Program-made: the position numbers and the translations under genes
Notes under the pieces: model-generated
Told to the model about the DNA's origin: nothing
The model's input: the letters and a program-made list of their open reading frames with translations, nothing else
Databases searched by the model: none
In this document: piece by piece, positions 49,060 to 58,082 of the stretch
Numbering within the stretch: position 1 is the first letter of the stretch
Layout: each line of letters begins with the position of its first letter
Source: Bifidobacterium saguini DSM 23967
GTDB taxonomy: Bacteria; Actinomycetota; Actinomycetes; Actinomycetales; Bifidobacteriaceae
NCBI RefSeq assembly: GCF_000741715.1
Contig: NZ_JGZN01000016.1
Span: 1-64,000, forward strand
DNA length: 64,000 nt
Direction of reading: 5' to 3'

Positions 49060-49812
49060 TTATTGATGCAATGGATCCTGGTTGCATGCCCAGAACTGCT
49101 GCCCCTTCGTTGAATTCTGGTCGTATTTGTAGTTCGGATTGGGTTGGCCGTCGAACGTCGTGCTCATGTATTCACTGAAGAACTTATGCTGGCGTTTGAG
49201 GGTTTCCTCGAACCGGCTTTTGTCTGTGATTCCGACGGTGCTTATCGTGCTCATGTATTCGTCTTCGCTGACGGGGCTCGGCAGCAGATCGTATTTGACA
49301 TAGCACTGGTAGACCTTGCGTTCGAGGGCCGCCTGGTCGATGTTGTCGGGGTTGTTGTGCATGGTCGCGTACAGACTGGCGATATTGCCCGCATCGGTTT
49401 CGGCATGGCATTGGTCCATGACCTTGACCTGTTCGTCGTCGGACATCGAGCCGCGGAACTGCCCCATGGATTCGCCCTGCTCCACGTCCCAGGTGGCCTG
49501 CAATCCGTACGGTTCGAGGCACTTGTTGTATGCGTCGTACACTTCCTGCACTTCAGCTTGCGTGATTTTGCCGTCTTTAAGGATGTTTCTGGCCAAATCG
49601 GTGGACGCCTGCTCGTATTCCTGTTTGAATTCGGCGGCATATGGGCCGGAGAAGCTGGGCTCGCCGTCGGAACCGGCCGTTGCGCCGCCATCGTCGGCAT
49701 TCGAGGGCGAGCCACAGGCCGCAAGCATCGCGCAGGCCAGCGCGGTGACGGCGATCATGAACATCGTCCGGCTTGTCCGTATCCTCCGTGTTGCCGAATG
49801 TATCCCGTGCAT
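49060..49812 (-). CDS. Lipoprotein of a locus-specific paralogous family, member 1
   Basis: 250 aa from the ATG at 49812 (GGAGGCCATC upstream). Signal peptide with lipobox LAAC (TALACAMLAACGS). The mature part has FSGPYAAEFKQEYEQAS, ILKDGKITQAEVQEVYDAYN, then four spaced Cys in KCLEPYG, DQCHAET, YQCYVKYDLL and the terminal WACNQDPLHQ. The same pattern occurs in three neighbours, and the Cys probably form two disulfides. It stands 45 bases before the adaptor gene, so it is probably part of the exporter operon. No known family was recognised. Confidence 0.82.
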   Translation of the reverse strand: MHGIHSATRRIRTSRTMFMIAVTALACAMLAACGSPSNADDGGATAGSDGEPSFSGPYAAEFKQEYEQASTDLARNILKDGKITQAEVQEVYDAYNKCLEPYGLQATWDVEQGESMGQFRGSMSDDEQVKVMDQCHAETDAGNIASLYATMHNNPDNIDQAALERKVYQCYVKYDLLPSPVSEDEYMSTISTVGITDKSRFEETLKRQHKFFSEYMSTTFDGQPNPNYKYDQNSTKGQQFWACNQDPLHQ

Positions 49813-49922
49813 GATGGCCTCCTCGCCTTTTTCATCGCCTTCTTGCTTATGCATCATATGAAGCGTATGGCCGTAATCCCAGCGTTTCCGTCGCCCTGCG
49901 GACTACATGGCTACATGACCCG

Positions 49923-50675
49923 TCATTGGGCCAATGGATCGGACTGGCAGTCCCAGAATTGCCGGGCCTTGGCGGCGTCATAGTCGGAGTTGGGGCTGCC
50001 GTCGTCGTTGTACTGCATGTAGACGTGGTAGAACTCGTTCCACCTGCTGGTCTTTTCGGCAATCTGCTCATCGCTCAATCCTTCCGAGCCAGTGAGTTCC
50101 ATGGCGAGGTACTCCTGCTCGGTAATTGGCTTGGGCAGCAGGTCGTGCTGCGTGAGGCATCGGTATGTTGCCTTCTGAACAGCCTCAACATCAAGATTGC
50201 TGGGATTGCCTTGCATCTCGTCATACAATGCTTCGATATTCCACCAATCCGTTTTCTCAGCGCATTCCGTGTTCTTTTGGTTCATCTCGTCATCGCTCAG
50301 AGCACTATCCCGCAACCGGGTGAGCTGGCTTTTCGTGGTGGCCAGCCCATATGGTGCCAGGCATGCGTTCTGCGTATCAAGAATTTCGTTGAGTTCCGCA
50401 TCAGTGATTTGGCAGTCTTCCAGAATCCGTTTGCCGAGTTCTGTTTTGGACTGTTCATAGGCATTCTTGAATTCGTTGGCGTATGGGCCGGAGAAGTCCG
50501 GGGCTTTGCATGTCACTGCCGTGGATTGTGCGTTGTTCTTATCGCCATTTACCGCAGTGTTCGAAGGGAAACCACAAGCTACACATGATGCAAGCAACGG
50601 CATTGTGATAAGCAATGTCATTGTTCTGCACACAATGCTTGGTATCCGTCTGCCGCTGAATCCCCACCCAACCAT
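49923..50675 (-). CDS. Lipoprotein of a locus-specific paralogous family, member 2
   Basis: 250 aa from the ATG at 50675 (GGGAGGTCATC upstream). Signal peptide RTMTLLITMPLLASCVACGF with lipobox Cys. It shares FSGPYANEFKNAYEQSK, ILEDCQITDAELNEILDTQN, CLAPYGLATT, TECAEKT, YRCLTQHDLLPKPITEQEY and the ending WDCQSDPLAQ with member 1. It is transcribed in the same direction just upstream of it. Has an additional Cys within the ILEDCQIT loop. Confidence 0.8.
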   Translation of the reverse strand: MVGWGFSGRRIPSIVCRTMTLLITMPLLASCVACGFPSNTAVNGDKNNAQSTAVTCKAPDFSGPYANEFKNAYEQSKTELGKRILEDCQITDAELNEILDTQNACLAPYGLATTKSQLTRLRDSALSDDEMNQKNTECAEKTDWWNIEALYDEMQGNPSNLDVEAVQKATYRCLTQHDLLPKPITEQEYLAMELTGSEGLSDEQIAEKTSRWNEFYHVYMQYNDDGSPNSDYDAAKARQFWDCQSDPLAQ

Positions 50676-50886
50676 GATGACCTCCCTGTCTGGTTTCAAG
50701 CATAGGCGCAACAGCATGAAAACCATCAGGCTGATGTAGCCGTAGGGATTACAAAGCATCGGGCAAGGCAGTAATCGCGCACGTATCGTGGAAGCATCAA
50801 CGGGCAATGGAGTCCATTCATCACTGTCTCCATCTCATTCAACGGCAACAGTCGCGGCACTCTACACGGAACAAGGAGGATTCCTA
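50676..50886. promoter_or_regulatory. Divergent promoter region of lipoprotein members 2 and 3
   Basis: 211 bases between the divergent starts at 50675 and 50887. No unambiguous promoter pair was found. As the shared upstream region of two paralogues and the exporter operon, it is the likely target of the response regulator encoded at 53486-54217. Confidence 0.4.
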
Positions 50887-51561
50887 ATGAAGCGTACATT
50901 CATTCGTTCGATAACCATTGTGTTGTTCGCCGCCGCTATGAGCATATCCTCTACTGCGTGTAGCGCCCCTGCAAGTAGCACCGTGCAACCGCAGGGTGAG
51001 CCCACATTCTCCGGCCCATGGGCGGAGGATTTTCGCTGGAGCTATGATCAAGCCCGCGAATCCGGCAACACATTCGCGCAGGATGTGTTGCACGACGAGC
51101 AGATCACCGAGGCGGAGGCCATGGAGGTGGCGAATCGATACCAGTCCTGTATGGCGGATGCCGGGTTCGTGTACGACTACGTGAACCCCGATGGTTCCGT
51201 TCAAATGAGGGCCGGCGATATGAGCGATGCCGAACAGCAGCGGTTCCAGGAGCAGGGCACTGTCTGCTCCAAGGAGTCGGGCAAGGATTTCATCACGGCC
51301 TTGTATAACGCGTTGCTTCAGGATCCGGATGGCGAGCTGCGCAACCGCACCCCGGAGGAGGCACGTCAGGATCTAGCGGATTGCCTCAAACGCAAGGGCG
51401 TGGTCGACCCAGAATTCACCACGGACGATATTCCGATAGTTGATGCGGACGGAGAAGAGTTCCAGCAATGGAGCGAACAATTCACCTCTGCCGGCGGCAA
51501 GTACTACAGCGAACAGAACCATGAAAGCTGGATCCAATGCAATGATGATCCCCGTCAGTAA
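50887..51561 (+). CDS. Lipoprotein of a locus-specific paralogous family, member 3
   Basis: 224 aa from the ATG at 50887 (CAAGGAGGATTCCTA upstream). Signal peptide with lipobox SSTAC near residue 25. Mature part: GEPTFSGPWAEDFRWSYDQA, VLHDEQITEAEAMEVANRYQ, CMADAGF, MSDAEQQRF, TVCSKESG, LADCLKRKGV and the end WIQCNDDPRQ. It keeps the four-Cys layout but diverges from members 1 and 2. Divergently transcribed from them and convergent with member 4. Confidence 0.8.
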   Translation: MKRTFIRSITIVLFAAAMSISSTACSAPASSTVQPQGEPTFSGPWAEDFRWSYDQARESGNTFAQDVLHDEQITEAEAMEVANRYQSCMADAGFVYDYVNPDGSVQMRAGDMSDAEQQRFQEQGTVCSKESGKDFITALYNALLQDPDGELRNRTPEEARQDLADCLKRKGVVDPEFTTDDIPIVDADGEEFQQWSEQFTSAGGKYYSEQNHESWIQCNDDPRQ

Positions 51562-51573
51562 AGCGTTGCCGCG

Positions 51574-52080
51574 TCATTCAGATTGGTTGTCACGTCCCTG
51601 GTCCGTTTCCGCCAATGAGGTGAGCCACCGATAATCAGATTCGGTTTGGCATTGGTCGATAATGGATGTTCGTTGTTCGCCGCTCATTGAACCGCGAATC
51701 GGCACTATGGTTTCCCCGATGGAAGCGCCGCTGCTATCCGTAATTGTTTTGGCTTGCAAACCGTAGACCGACAAGCATTCGTTATACGCTTTATGCACTT
51801 GAGCGAGCTCATCCGCGCTCACTTTGCCATCTTCGAGTATGCTTCGCCCAAGTTCGGTATGCATATTGTTCCATGCGTTCAGCAGTTCATACTTGTGCGG
51901 ACCGGTGAATTCAGGATGTTCGCTGGTAGTAGGCAATGCACTGCTGGAACCGTTACTGGCGTTGGATGCCACGTCGCTCCACGGCTGCGGCAGAAGAGCA
52001 GTCAGCAATACCGCAATGGCAATGACTGAAGCAAGGATGATTACTGTAATCACATTGCGCCGATGGGGAATCCGAATCAT
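51574..52080 (-). CDS. Membrane-anchored member 4 of the paralogous family, coupled to the kinase
   Basis: 168 aa; the ATG at 52080 overlaps the kinase stop as ATGA. In place of a lipobox it has a plain membrane segment (VITVIILASVIAIAVLLTAL). The outer part shares FTGPHKYELLNAWNNMH, ILEDGKVSADELAQVHKAYN, CLSVYGLQA, MSGEQRTSIIDQCQTES and then ends, so the third and fourth Cys are missing. Its coupling to the sensor kinase suggests a sensing or anti-sensing role. Confidence 0.78.
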   Translation of the reverse strand: MIRIPHRRNVITVIILASVIAIAVLLTALLPQPWSDVASNASNGSSSALPTTSEHPEFTGPHKYELLNAWNNMHTELGRSILEDGKVSADELAQVHKAYNECLSVYGLQAKTITDSSGASIGETIVPIRGSMSGEQRTSIIDQCQTESDYRWLTSLAETDQGRDNQSE

Positions 52081-53489
52081 GACGTGCTCCCCTGCTGCGG
52101 ATGCTCCGACATGCTTGGGTGCGTGGGGATACGGGCATAGAGAATCCAGTCACCGTCCTCAGCTGTGGTATTGAGTTCGCCGCCGAGCTGCTGGATGATA
52201 CTGCGGTGCATGGCGAGCCCCTTGCCGTGCGGTTTCAGCATGGGAGCGGCATCTGTATCATCGTTGTTCTTACCGGCGTTCGCAGCAATCGGATTGGTTT
52301 CCATGATTTCGATGTCGTTGCCGCCGAGGGTGATCGCACAGCAGTATTCGCCTATTTCAGGAGCCATGTGGCGGGTGATGTTGGCTGCGATTTCACCGAG
52401 CAGATTGGCTGCTTCTTGTTGGGTTTCGCCGGCACAGTCGTCCGCAATTTCGCCGCGAATTTCCAATGTTCCTTGAAATCCCAGATGCTGCAGCTTGGCT
52501 TTGGCCTGGTCGGCTGCGAGATGCAGCTCATTGCTGTGACTGGAAGCGTGATGTGCTGCTGCATCCAGCACGTGCATGGTGGACGCTGTACCCGACGATG
52601 CTGTGGAAGTTACTGTGAAAGTTACTGCGGAAGCGTTTGCTGATTCCGTCTGTGGCTGCTCCAGCAGGTCGATCACATGATGAATCTCATCAAGCACGGA
52701 TAGCGCCTGATCGTTGACGAATTGCCAATCCTGTCGTGCACTTGTTTGACTGGCATCATCGCCGATGCGCCGCAGCTCGCGTTGTGCAGTCAATGCAATA
52801 TAGGAAAGCCCACCGCTGGCGGAATCATGAATGCGGGAAGCAAGCCGCGTATTGCGCTGCAATGTATCCAACTGCCATTGTTTGCGTTCCAACACCATCG
52901 CCTGTTCGCGGATTTCGTCACGCTGCTTGCGCCAGCGGAACGACATGCCACCCATGGTGGCGAGCGTGAACATGCCGATGTAGTTGACCATGCCTATCCA
53001 TGTGGCAGAAAGCGCATTGAACGTGTTTAACGCCACCGGCACGCATTCGGCAATCGCGACAGTGAGCAATGCTGCAATAGCCACCGGAATCGTGGAATCG
53101 TAGCCGATAATGGCGAGCGCCAGATATGCCGCCCACAGCGGATTCGGGCCGGACAAATCAAGTACGAACAATCTGGCCACTACGGTGATGATGATCACCC
53201 ATCCGGAGGTTCGGGGAATGAACGGCGACAGGATGATGGCGATGACCGACAGTCCTGAGAAGAGGAAATTCAATGGGTAGATTGGCGGGATCACCGACCA
53301 TTCCACCAAGGTTGCCGCGAGCGCGAATGCCGCAATGGCAATGCGGAACCAATGTGATCTGAGCCACCGTATTATCTGCGACGTGCCTGTCGGACATCGT
53401 GAATCACCGCTGGACTGCATGATGCCATCGTGCGATGGCGTCTGGGCTGCGGTGGTTTCCGCTGCGTTTGGAGTCTTTCCGCGGCTCAT
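52077..53489 (-). CDS. Sensor histidine kinase with atypical ATP-binding domain
   Basis: 470 aa from the ATG at 53489, overlapping the regulator stop as ATGA. About six membrane segments (residues 45-205: IAIAAFALAATLVEWSVIPP, GWVIIITVVARLFVLDL). H-box LASRIHDSASGGLSYIAL with a HisKA_3-type His-Asp. The C-terminal part has GEIAANITRHMAP as N-box and GKGLAMHRSIIQQLGGEL as G2, but at the G1 position reads IMETNPIAAN instead of DxGxG. Kinase activity may therefore be weak or changed. Confidence 0.82.
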   Translation of the reverse strand: MSRGKTPNAAETTAAQTPSHDGIMQSSGDSRCPTGTSQIIRWLRSHWFRIAIAAFALAATLVEWSVIPPIYPLNFLFSGLSVIAIILSPFIPRTSGWVIIITVVARLFVLDLSGPNPLWAAYLALAIIGYDSTIPVAIAALLTVAIAECVPVALNTFNALSATWIGMVNYIGMFTLATMGGMSFRWRKQRDEIREQAMVLERKQWQLDTLQRNTRLASRIHDSASGGLSYIALTAQRELRRIGDDASQTSARQDWQFVNDQALSVLDEIHHVIDLLEQPQTESANASAVTFTVTSTASSGTASTMHVLDAAAHHASSHSNELHLAADQAKAKLQHLGFQGTLEIRGEIADDCAGETQQEAANLLGEIAANITRHMAPEIGEYCCAITLGGNDIEIMETNPIAANAGKNNDDTDAAPMLKPHGKGLAMHRSIIQQLGGELNTTAEDGDWILYARIPTHPSMSEHPQQGSTS

Positions 53490-54217
53490 CGCTCTTCCTC
53501 CGAGGCTCCGGTCCATAATGCCACGGCTGCCCCGCGCGAGGTGACGCCAAGCTTGTGAATGGCGCGGGTGAGGTAGGTTTTGGCGGTGGACGTGTTGACC
53601 TGCATGTCGTGAGCGATTTGTTCGGTGGTGAGTCCTCTTGAGCATAGGTTCATCGCCTCGGCTTCACGGTCGGAGAGCAGGAACTGCCTTGGCATGCGTT
53701 GACTGGTTAACCGGGCGTGTGCGGCTGGTGCGGTTTGGAATCCCTCTCCCCATGTGCCGCCGGCTGCTATGGTGCGAATCGCTTCGATGATGGGCACTTC
53801 CACGGATTTGGGCACGATGCCTTGCGCTCCGGCTTCGGCGGCTTTGCTGGAATATACGGCGAGTGAGAACGAGGTGACGGCCAGTATCATGACGCGGGCG
53901 GTTTTGATGCGAATGGTTTTGCAGACCACAAGACCGGAAAGCTCGTCCATCGACATGTCCGTCAGCAACACGTTGGGGCTTTGCCTCGGGTCGAGGCAAC
54001 GGGTGACCGCTTCCCTGCCGGATGTGGTTTTCCAGAGGATACGAGCCTCGAGCATCAATTCGCTGATGGACCGTTCGAGGAATGCCAAAGAGAATGCGTC
54101 ATTGTCCACTAGACCGATGGTGACGATGGGGCGTACGGATTGCTTCTGCTCCTCGTGCACGTCTGCCTGCAGGCCCGTCTGTATGCCCGTCTGATTGGTT
54201 GCTGTTGCATCGCTCAT
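53486..54217 (-). CDS. Response regulator, NarL/LuxR family
   Basis: 243 aa from the ATG at 54217 (GGGGAAATCATC upstream); a start at 54283 would add 22 residues. Receiver with IGLVDNDAFSLAFLERSI, phosphorylation site VLLTDMSMDELSG and GIVPKS with the Lys. Output domain LSDREAEAMNLCSRGLTTEQ and MQVNTSTAKTYLTRAIHKLG. First gene of the operon regulator-kinase-member 4. Confidence 0.92.
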   Translation of the reverse strand: MSDATATNQTGIQTGLQADVHEEQKQSVRPIVTIGLVDNDAFSLAFLERSISELMLEARILWKTTSGREAVTRCLDPRQSPNVLLTDMSMDELSGLVVCKTIRIKTARVMILAVTSFSLAVYSSKAAEAGAQGIVPKSVEVPIIEAIRTIAAGGTWGEGFQTAPAAHARLTSQRMPRQFLLSDREAEAMNLCSRGLTTEQIAHDMQVNTSTAKTYLTRAIHKLGVTSRGAAVALWTGASEEER

Positions 54218-54343
54218 GATGATTTCCCCATCCTCCGGCTTCGCTGCCGACCCCTTATGAGCCACGCTAGCATTGTTGAGCATGCAACATGACCGTTTGT
54301 TGTCATCTCACGGATTACATAGCTGCTAAGGGTCTTAACAAAC

Positions 54344-54459
54344 GGTGGATAACCCGTATTCCATCCACACGTTATCCACAACACTCCAAACTGCGTCATA
54401 GTATCCACATTTGCCGGTTGCGCTTGTGCAGCGAATGCTTCAGCCTTCACAGTGGATAC
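54344..54459. promoter_or_regulatory. Cluster of DnaA-box-like sequences
   Basis: A perfect TTATCCACA at 54372-54380, GTATCCACA at 54401-54409, GGTGGATAA (minus-strand TTATCCACC) at 54344-54352, AGTGGATAC at 54451-54459, and a weaker CCATCCACA at 54361-54369. Five sites in 116 bases, right before yraN. No dnaA or dnaN gene is near. Confidence 0.7.
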
Positions 54460-54960
54460 ATGAGCATTTCCATATCACCGCAGATTACGGAAGCCGGCAT
54501 AGCCGCCGAGCCGCACTACCAACAACCCATGTTGGATTCACCTCTTCATGGTGAAGAACAGCCATTACATCACCTTGCCGTTGCCATGGCTGATTCCGCC
54601 CTGTCACCCAAACAATTCGGCAAGCTCGGCGAACAATATGCCACAGCTTGGCTTGAACAGCAAGGATGGCATACGTTAAGCCGCAACTGGCATACCCGGT
54701 ATGGCGAACTGGACATCGTGATGATGACGCCGGATCGCACCATTGTGTTCGTGGAGGTGAAATCACGGCGCAATGTGCATTACGGCATACCACAGGAGGC
54801 GGTGACACGAGCCAAACAGACGAATCTTCGCAGAGCCGCCTGCGAATGGCTAATCGATTCGCGCAATCGCATACCCCATTCGGGAATTCGTTTTGATGTC
54901 ATCACCATCGTATTGAGCATGGGCTCTCCCACGGTTCATCACATTGCAGGAGCGTTCTGA
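54460..54960 (+). CDS. yraN: UPF0102/YraN-family endonuclease-like protein
   Basis: 166 aa if started at 54460; a start at 54586 (MADSALSPKQFGKLG) would match the usual 120-residue length, and neither has a good ribosome binding site. The core GKLGEQYATAWLEQQGWHTL, RYGELDIVMMTPDRTIVFVE and VKSRRNVHYG contains the restriction-nuclease-like E, D and ExK positions of the family. Co-directional with comM and dprA, an arrangement frequent in bacteria. Confidence 0.88.
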   Translation: MSISISPQITEAGIAAEPHYQQPMLDSPLHGEEQPLHHLAVAMADSALSPKQFGKLGEQYATAWLEQQGWHTLSRNWHTRYGELDIVMMTPDRTIVFVEVKSRRNVHYGIPQEAVTRAKQTNLRRAACEWLIDSRNRIPHSGIRFDVITIVLSMGSPTVHHIAGAF

Positions 54961-54971
54961 AAGGAATCACC

Positions 54972-56510
54972 ATGCCTATAGGAAGCACACTGTCAGTGGG
55001 GCTGATTGGTTTAAAGGCCTTCATCATCCAAGTGCAGGCATTCGTCAGCCCAGGGTTGCCGTACTTTTCCATTATCGGACTGCCGGATACGTCATTGTCT
55101 GAAGCGCGTGAGCGCGTGAAATCCGCATGCCAGGCGAGTGGGTTTTCGTGGCCGCAAATCCGAGTCACCGTGAATATGAGCCCTGCTTCAGTGCCGAAAC
55201 GTGGCTCCTCACATGATCTGGCCATAGCAGCCAGTGTGTTGTGCGCGTCGAATGCCATCAGCCACGATTGTTTGGAAGACACTATTGTGCTCGGTGAAGT
55301 GAATCTCGATGGTTCAGTACTGCCGATCCATGGTTTGCTGCCCATCATGCTGCATGCTAAGGAACGCGGCATCCATAAGCTCATCGTCCCCTATCGCAAT
55401 CTCGATGAAGCCGAGATGATGGAAGGCTTGGATGTTATCGGCGTGCAGCATGTTGGCGAGCTTATCGAGCTCTTGGGTGGTAATGCCACGTATCGAATAC
55501 CGGATCTCCCTCAAAACGGTGAAGAAGCCATTGCGGACTCATTACAGATTGCAGACGCGCAATCCTGCGGCGATATGAGTGAAGTGTTAGGCCAGGAATA
55601 CGCCAAATGGGCGTTGCAGGTAGCGGCGGCAGGCGGTCATAATCTCATCATGACTGGTCCTCCCGGAGCCGGGAAAACCATGCTGGCTTCACGCATGCCC
55701 GGCATCATGTGCCCTTTGAGCGAGGACGAGCAACTGGAAGTCGCGTCGATTCGCTCGTTATGCGGCACATTACCCCACTACGGCATCACGGATGTACCGC
55801 CTTTTGAAGCGCCGCATCACACTGCCACCACGGCAGCATTGGTGGGAGGTGGCAGTGGCTTAGCCACACCCGGTGCCATTACTCGAGCGCATCGTGGCAT
55901 TCTCTTCCTCGATGAGGCTCCGGAATTCAGTGCTCGAGCCTTGCAAACCATGCGCGAACCTTTGGAATCCGGATATATAGCATTATCTCGTTCAAAAGGC
56001 AGCACGTATTATCCGGCTTCATTTCAACTCATCATGGCCGCGAACCCATGCCCGTGCGGATATTATTACGGCACCGGCGAGCGCTGTACGTGCAAGGAAA
56101 AGGACCGTATGCGATATTTCTCCAGACTATCCGGCCCGATTCTCGATCGCGTTGACATTCAACTCTGCGTACCACCCGTCTCGCGTATCGCACAGCAGCA
56201 TGAACCTCAGGGAGAAACAAGCCAAACTATCCGCAACCGTGTGATTCAAGCTCGGCAAACAGCAATGCGCCGGTTCAAACAGTTCGGCTGGACGTGCAAT
56301 GCGCAGGCATCGGGAAAATGGCTGCATGCCAATACTTCACTGAAAGCCATGGAATTGGTGAATGCGGCGTTATCGAATCATCAACTCACCTTACGCGGCG
56401 CAGACCGAGCTATGAGACTCGCATGGACGCTTGCCGATCTGGATGGAAGAACCAGCCCTACTGAACAGGATGTTCATCAAGGCATTGAATTGAGAACGAG
56501 GATGTCATGA
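54972..56510 (+). CDS. comM: ComM/YifB family Mg-chelatase-like AAA ATPase
   Basis: 512 aa. The N-terminal domain resembles the Lon protease S16 fold (FSIIGLPDTSLSEARERVKS, RGSSHDLAIAASVL). AAA core: Walker A TGPPGAGKTMLASRMPG, Walker B GILFLDEAPEF, and the four-Cys insert PCPCGYYYGTGERCTCKEKD. It ends with the Mg-chelatase C-terminal domain. In naturally competent bacteria ComM is a branch-migrating helicase for DNA integration. Overlaps dprA by 4 bases. Confidence 0.94.
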   Translation: MPIGSTLSVGLIGLKAFIIQVQAFVSPGLPYFSIIGLPDTSLSEARERVKSACQASGFSWPQIRVTVNMSPASVPKRGSSHDLAIAASVLCASNAISHDCLEDTIVLGEVNLDGSVLPIHGLLPIMLHAKERGIHKLIVPYRNLDEAEMMEGLDVIGVQHVGELIELLGGNATYRIPDLPQNGEEAIADSLQIADAQSCGDMSEVLGQEYAKWALQVAAAGGHNLIMTGPPGAGKTMLASRMPGIMCPLSEDEQLEVASIRSLCGTLPHYGITDVPPFEAPHHTATTAALVGGGSGLATPGAITRAHRGILFLDEAPEFSARALQTMREPLESGYIALSRSKGSTYYPASFQLIMAANPCPCGYYYGTGERCTCKEKDRMRYFSRLSGPILDRVDIQLCVPPVSRIAQQHEPQGETSQTIRNRVIQARQTAMRRFKQFGWTCNAQASGKWLHANTSLKAMELVNAALSNHQLTLRGADRAMRLAWTLADLDGRTSPTEQDVHQGIELRTRMS

Positions 56511-57988
56511 GCGAACAACACACTGCAACGATGCCGATACTGTCACGCGATGCCATATTCCGAGCGGCGCTCACGTTCTGCCTTGATGGAGCTGACGCGT
56601 CAATGTATGCCTTGTTCAAAAGTGCCAATAGCGCGGAAACCATATGGCGTGTGCTAGCTGAATCTCATCCCAGCAAGCCATCCAATATATGCGCTTCGGC
56701 AATGAATGAGCTGGAACGCATGTTTGCCGAAGGACTGGTTCGATGGGGCCGCAAGCCTACTGCAGGCATGATGAAAACATTTCGAACCGCAGTGGCGAAT
56801 TGGCATAACCGCATGCAGGACTTGCCCGATATGAATCCGCTGGCACTTGCCGACTGGTTTACTGTGGATGGAACCCAATGGATCGTCACGCCAGGCAGTC
56901 CCTGCTGGCCCAGCCAATTGGAAGATCTGGCCATTCGATCCGATTGGGCGCCACCATTATGTTTATGGGGCAAAGGCGACCCGCGAGCACTCACCAGCTG
57001 CTCCAAACCCTTAGGAATCGTCGGCTCCCGCGACGTAACCGAATACGGTAGATATGTTGCTCATACTCTGGCGGAACAAGCCGCGGCTTCCGGCCATCTC
57101 GTGGTTTCGGGAGGAGCCATGGGCACTGATGCGGCAGCCCATTGGGGCGCGCTCAACGCAGTCCATGGGCGCAACCAACTCACCGTCGGACGAACGGTCG
57201 CAGTATTCGCCGGAGGCCTCAACCATATGGGTCCGATGCGCAACCGCACATTGTTCGAACGAATCGAAGCCCAGTCAGGCGCGTTAATCAGCGAACTCTG
57301 CCCGAATGTGGTGCCTGAAGCAAGACGTTTCCTCTTGCGCAATCGAATTATCGCCGCGCTCTCATCAACACTGGTGGTGGCTCAAGCCCGGTTACGCTCC
57401 GGCGCCTTGAATACGGCAGGATGGGCATGCGAACTCATGCGCGAAGTCTATGCCGCACCAGGAGATATCAATCAGCCAGTCAACGCTGGATGCAACAAAA
57501 TCATCAGCGAACAGAAAGCCGTACTGCTCTGTGCGGCCACCGCCATCGAAGACATATGCCATGAAGCACATCCTCCCATCATGGCTTACGGTGAGTCTGA
57601 AGCATCTGCGCAACAAACAACCGAATCATCACGCGCAGCATCATCGACTGCCGGCTTCAGTCATTCGGCGCATACGGAAAACACCACGTATCCATCACAA
57701 ATGCCAGATTTACGAGCTCCATCGGAAACGAACCGCGTACTCCGACGCGCACCAATACGAATCAGTGATCTGCCGGAAACGCAACGGATGATGGTGTCGC
57801 TGATTCGCGAATGCAACAAACGCCATCTTGTTACCACGCCCGACGCATTGCTGCGAGTGGCGCGAACCATCGCAGCTGACGACATTCCCGATATCGCAAC
57901 CGTATTGGAACTACTGGGAACAATGGAACTCAACGGTATTGTGGAAAGGAAGGCCGATGCCATGGTCTTAAGCGAATTCGTCGCCTGA
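56507..57988 (+). CDS. dprA: DNA-processing protein DprA
   Basis: 493 aa. Rossmann-like core: [81 protein letters not shown] and [20 protein letters not shown] with [15 protein letters not shown]-terminal winged-helix-like domain follows a polar linker (about residues 370-420). Longer than the common 290-380 residues because of the linker. DprA loads RecA on incoming single strands. Confidence 0.94.
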   Translation: MSEQHTATMPILSRDAIFRAALTFCLDGADASMYALFKSANSAETIWRVLAESHPSKPSNICASAMNELERMFAEGLVRWGRKPTAGMMKTFRTAVANWHNRMQDLPDMNPLALADWFTVDGTQWIVTPGSPCWPSQLEDLAIRSDWAPPLCLWGKGDPRALTSCSKPLGIVGSRDVTEYGRYVAHTLAEQAAASGHLVVSGGAMGTDAAAHWGALNAVHGRNQLTVGRTVAVFAGGLNHMGPMRNRTLFERIEAQSGALISELCPNVVPEARRFLLRNRIIAALSSTLVVAQARLRSGALNTAGWACELMREVYAAPGDINQPVNAGCNKIISEQKAVLLCAATAIEDICHEAHPPIMAYGESEASAQQTTESSRAASSTAGFSHSAHTENTTYPSQMPDLRAPSETNRVLRRAPIRISDLPETQRMMVSLIRECNKRHLVTTPDALLRVARTIAADDIPDIATVLELLGTMELNGIVERKADAMVLSEFVA

Positions 57989-58082
57989 TACTCCTCGCCA
58001 CACGCCACTTTCCACACGCGCATTGCATGGAAGTAGATCATCCCCACCTGAGCTGTTCGCCGGGTGTGCGAGAATCAAACCC

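Noticed and set aside
54344-54459. Chromosomal oriC
   Set aside because: DnaA boxes are present, but dnaA, dnaN, rpmH or a long AT-rich unwinding region are not near.
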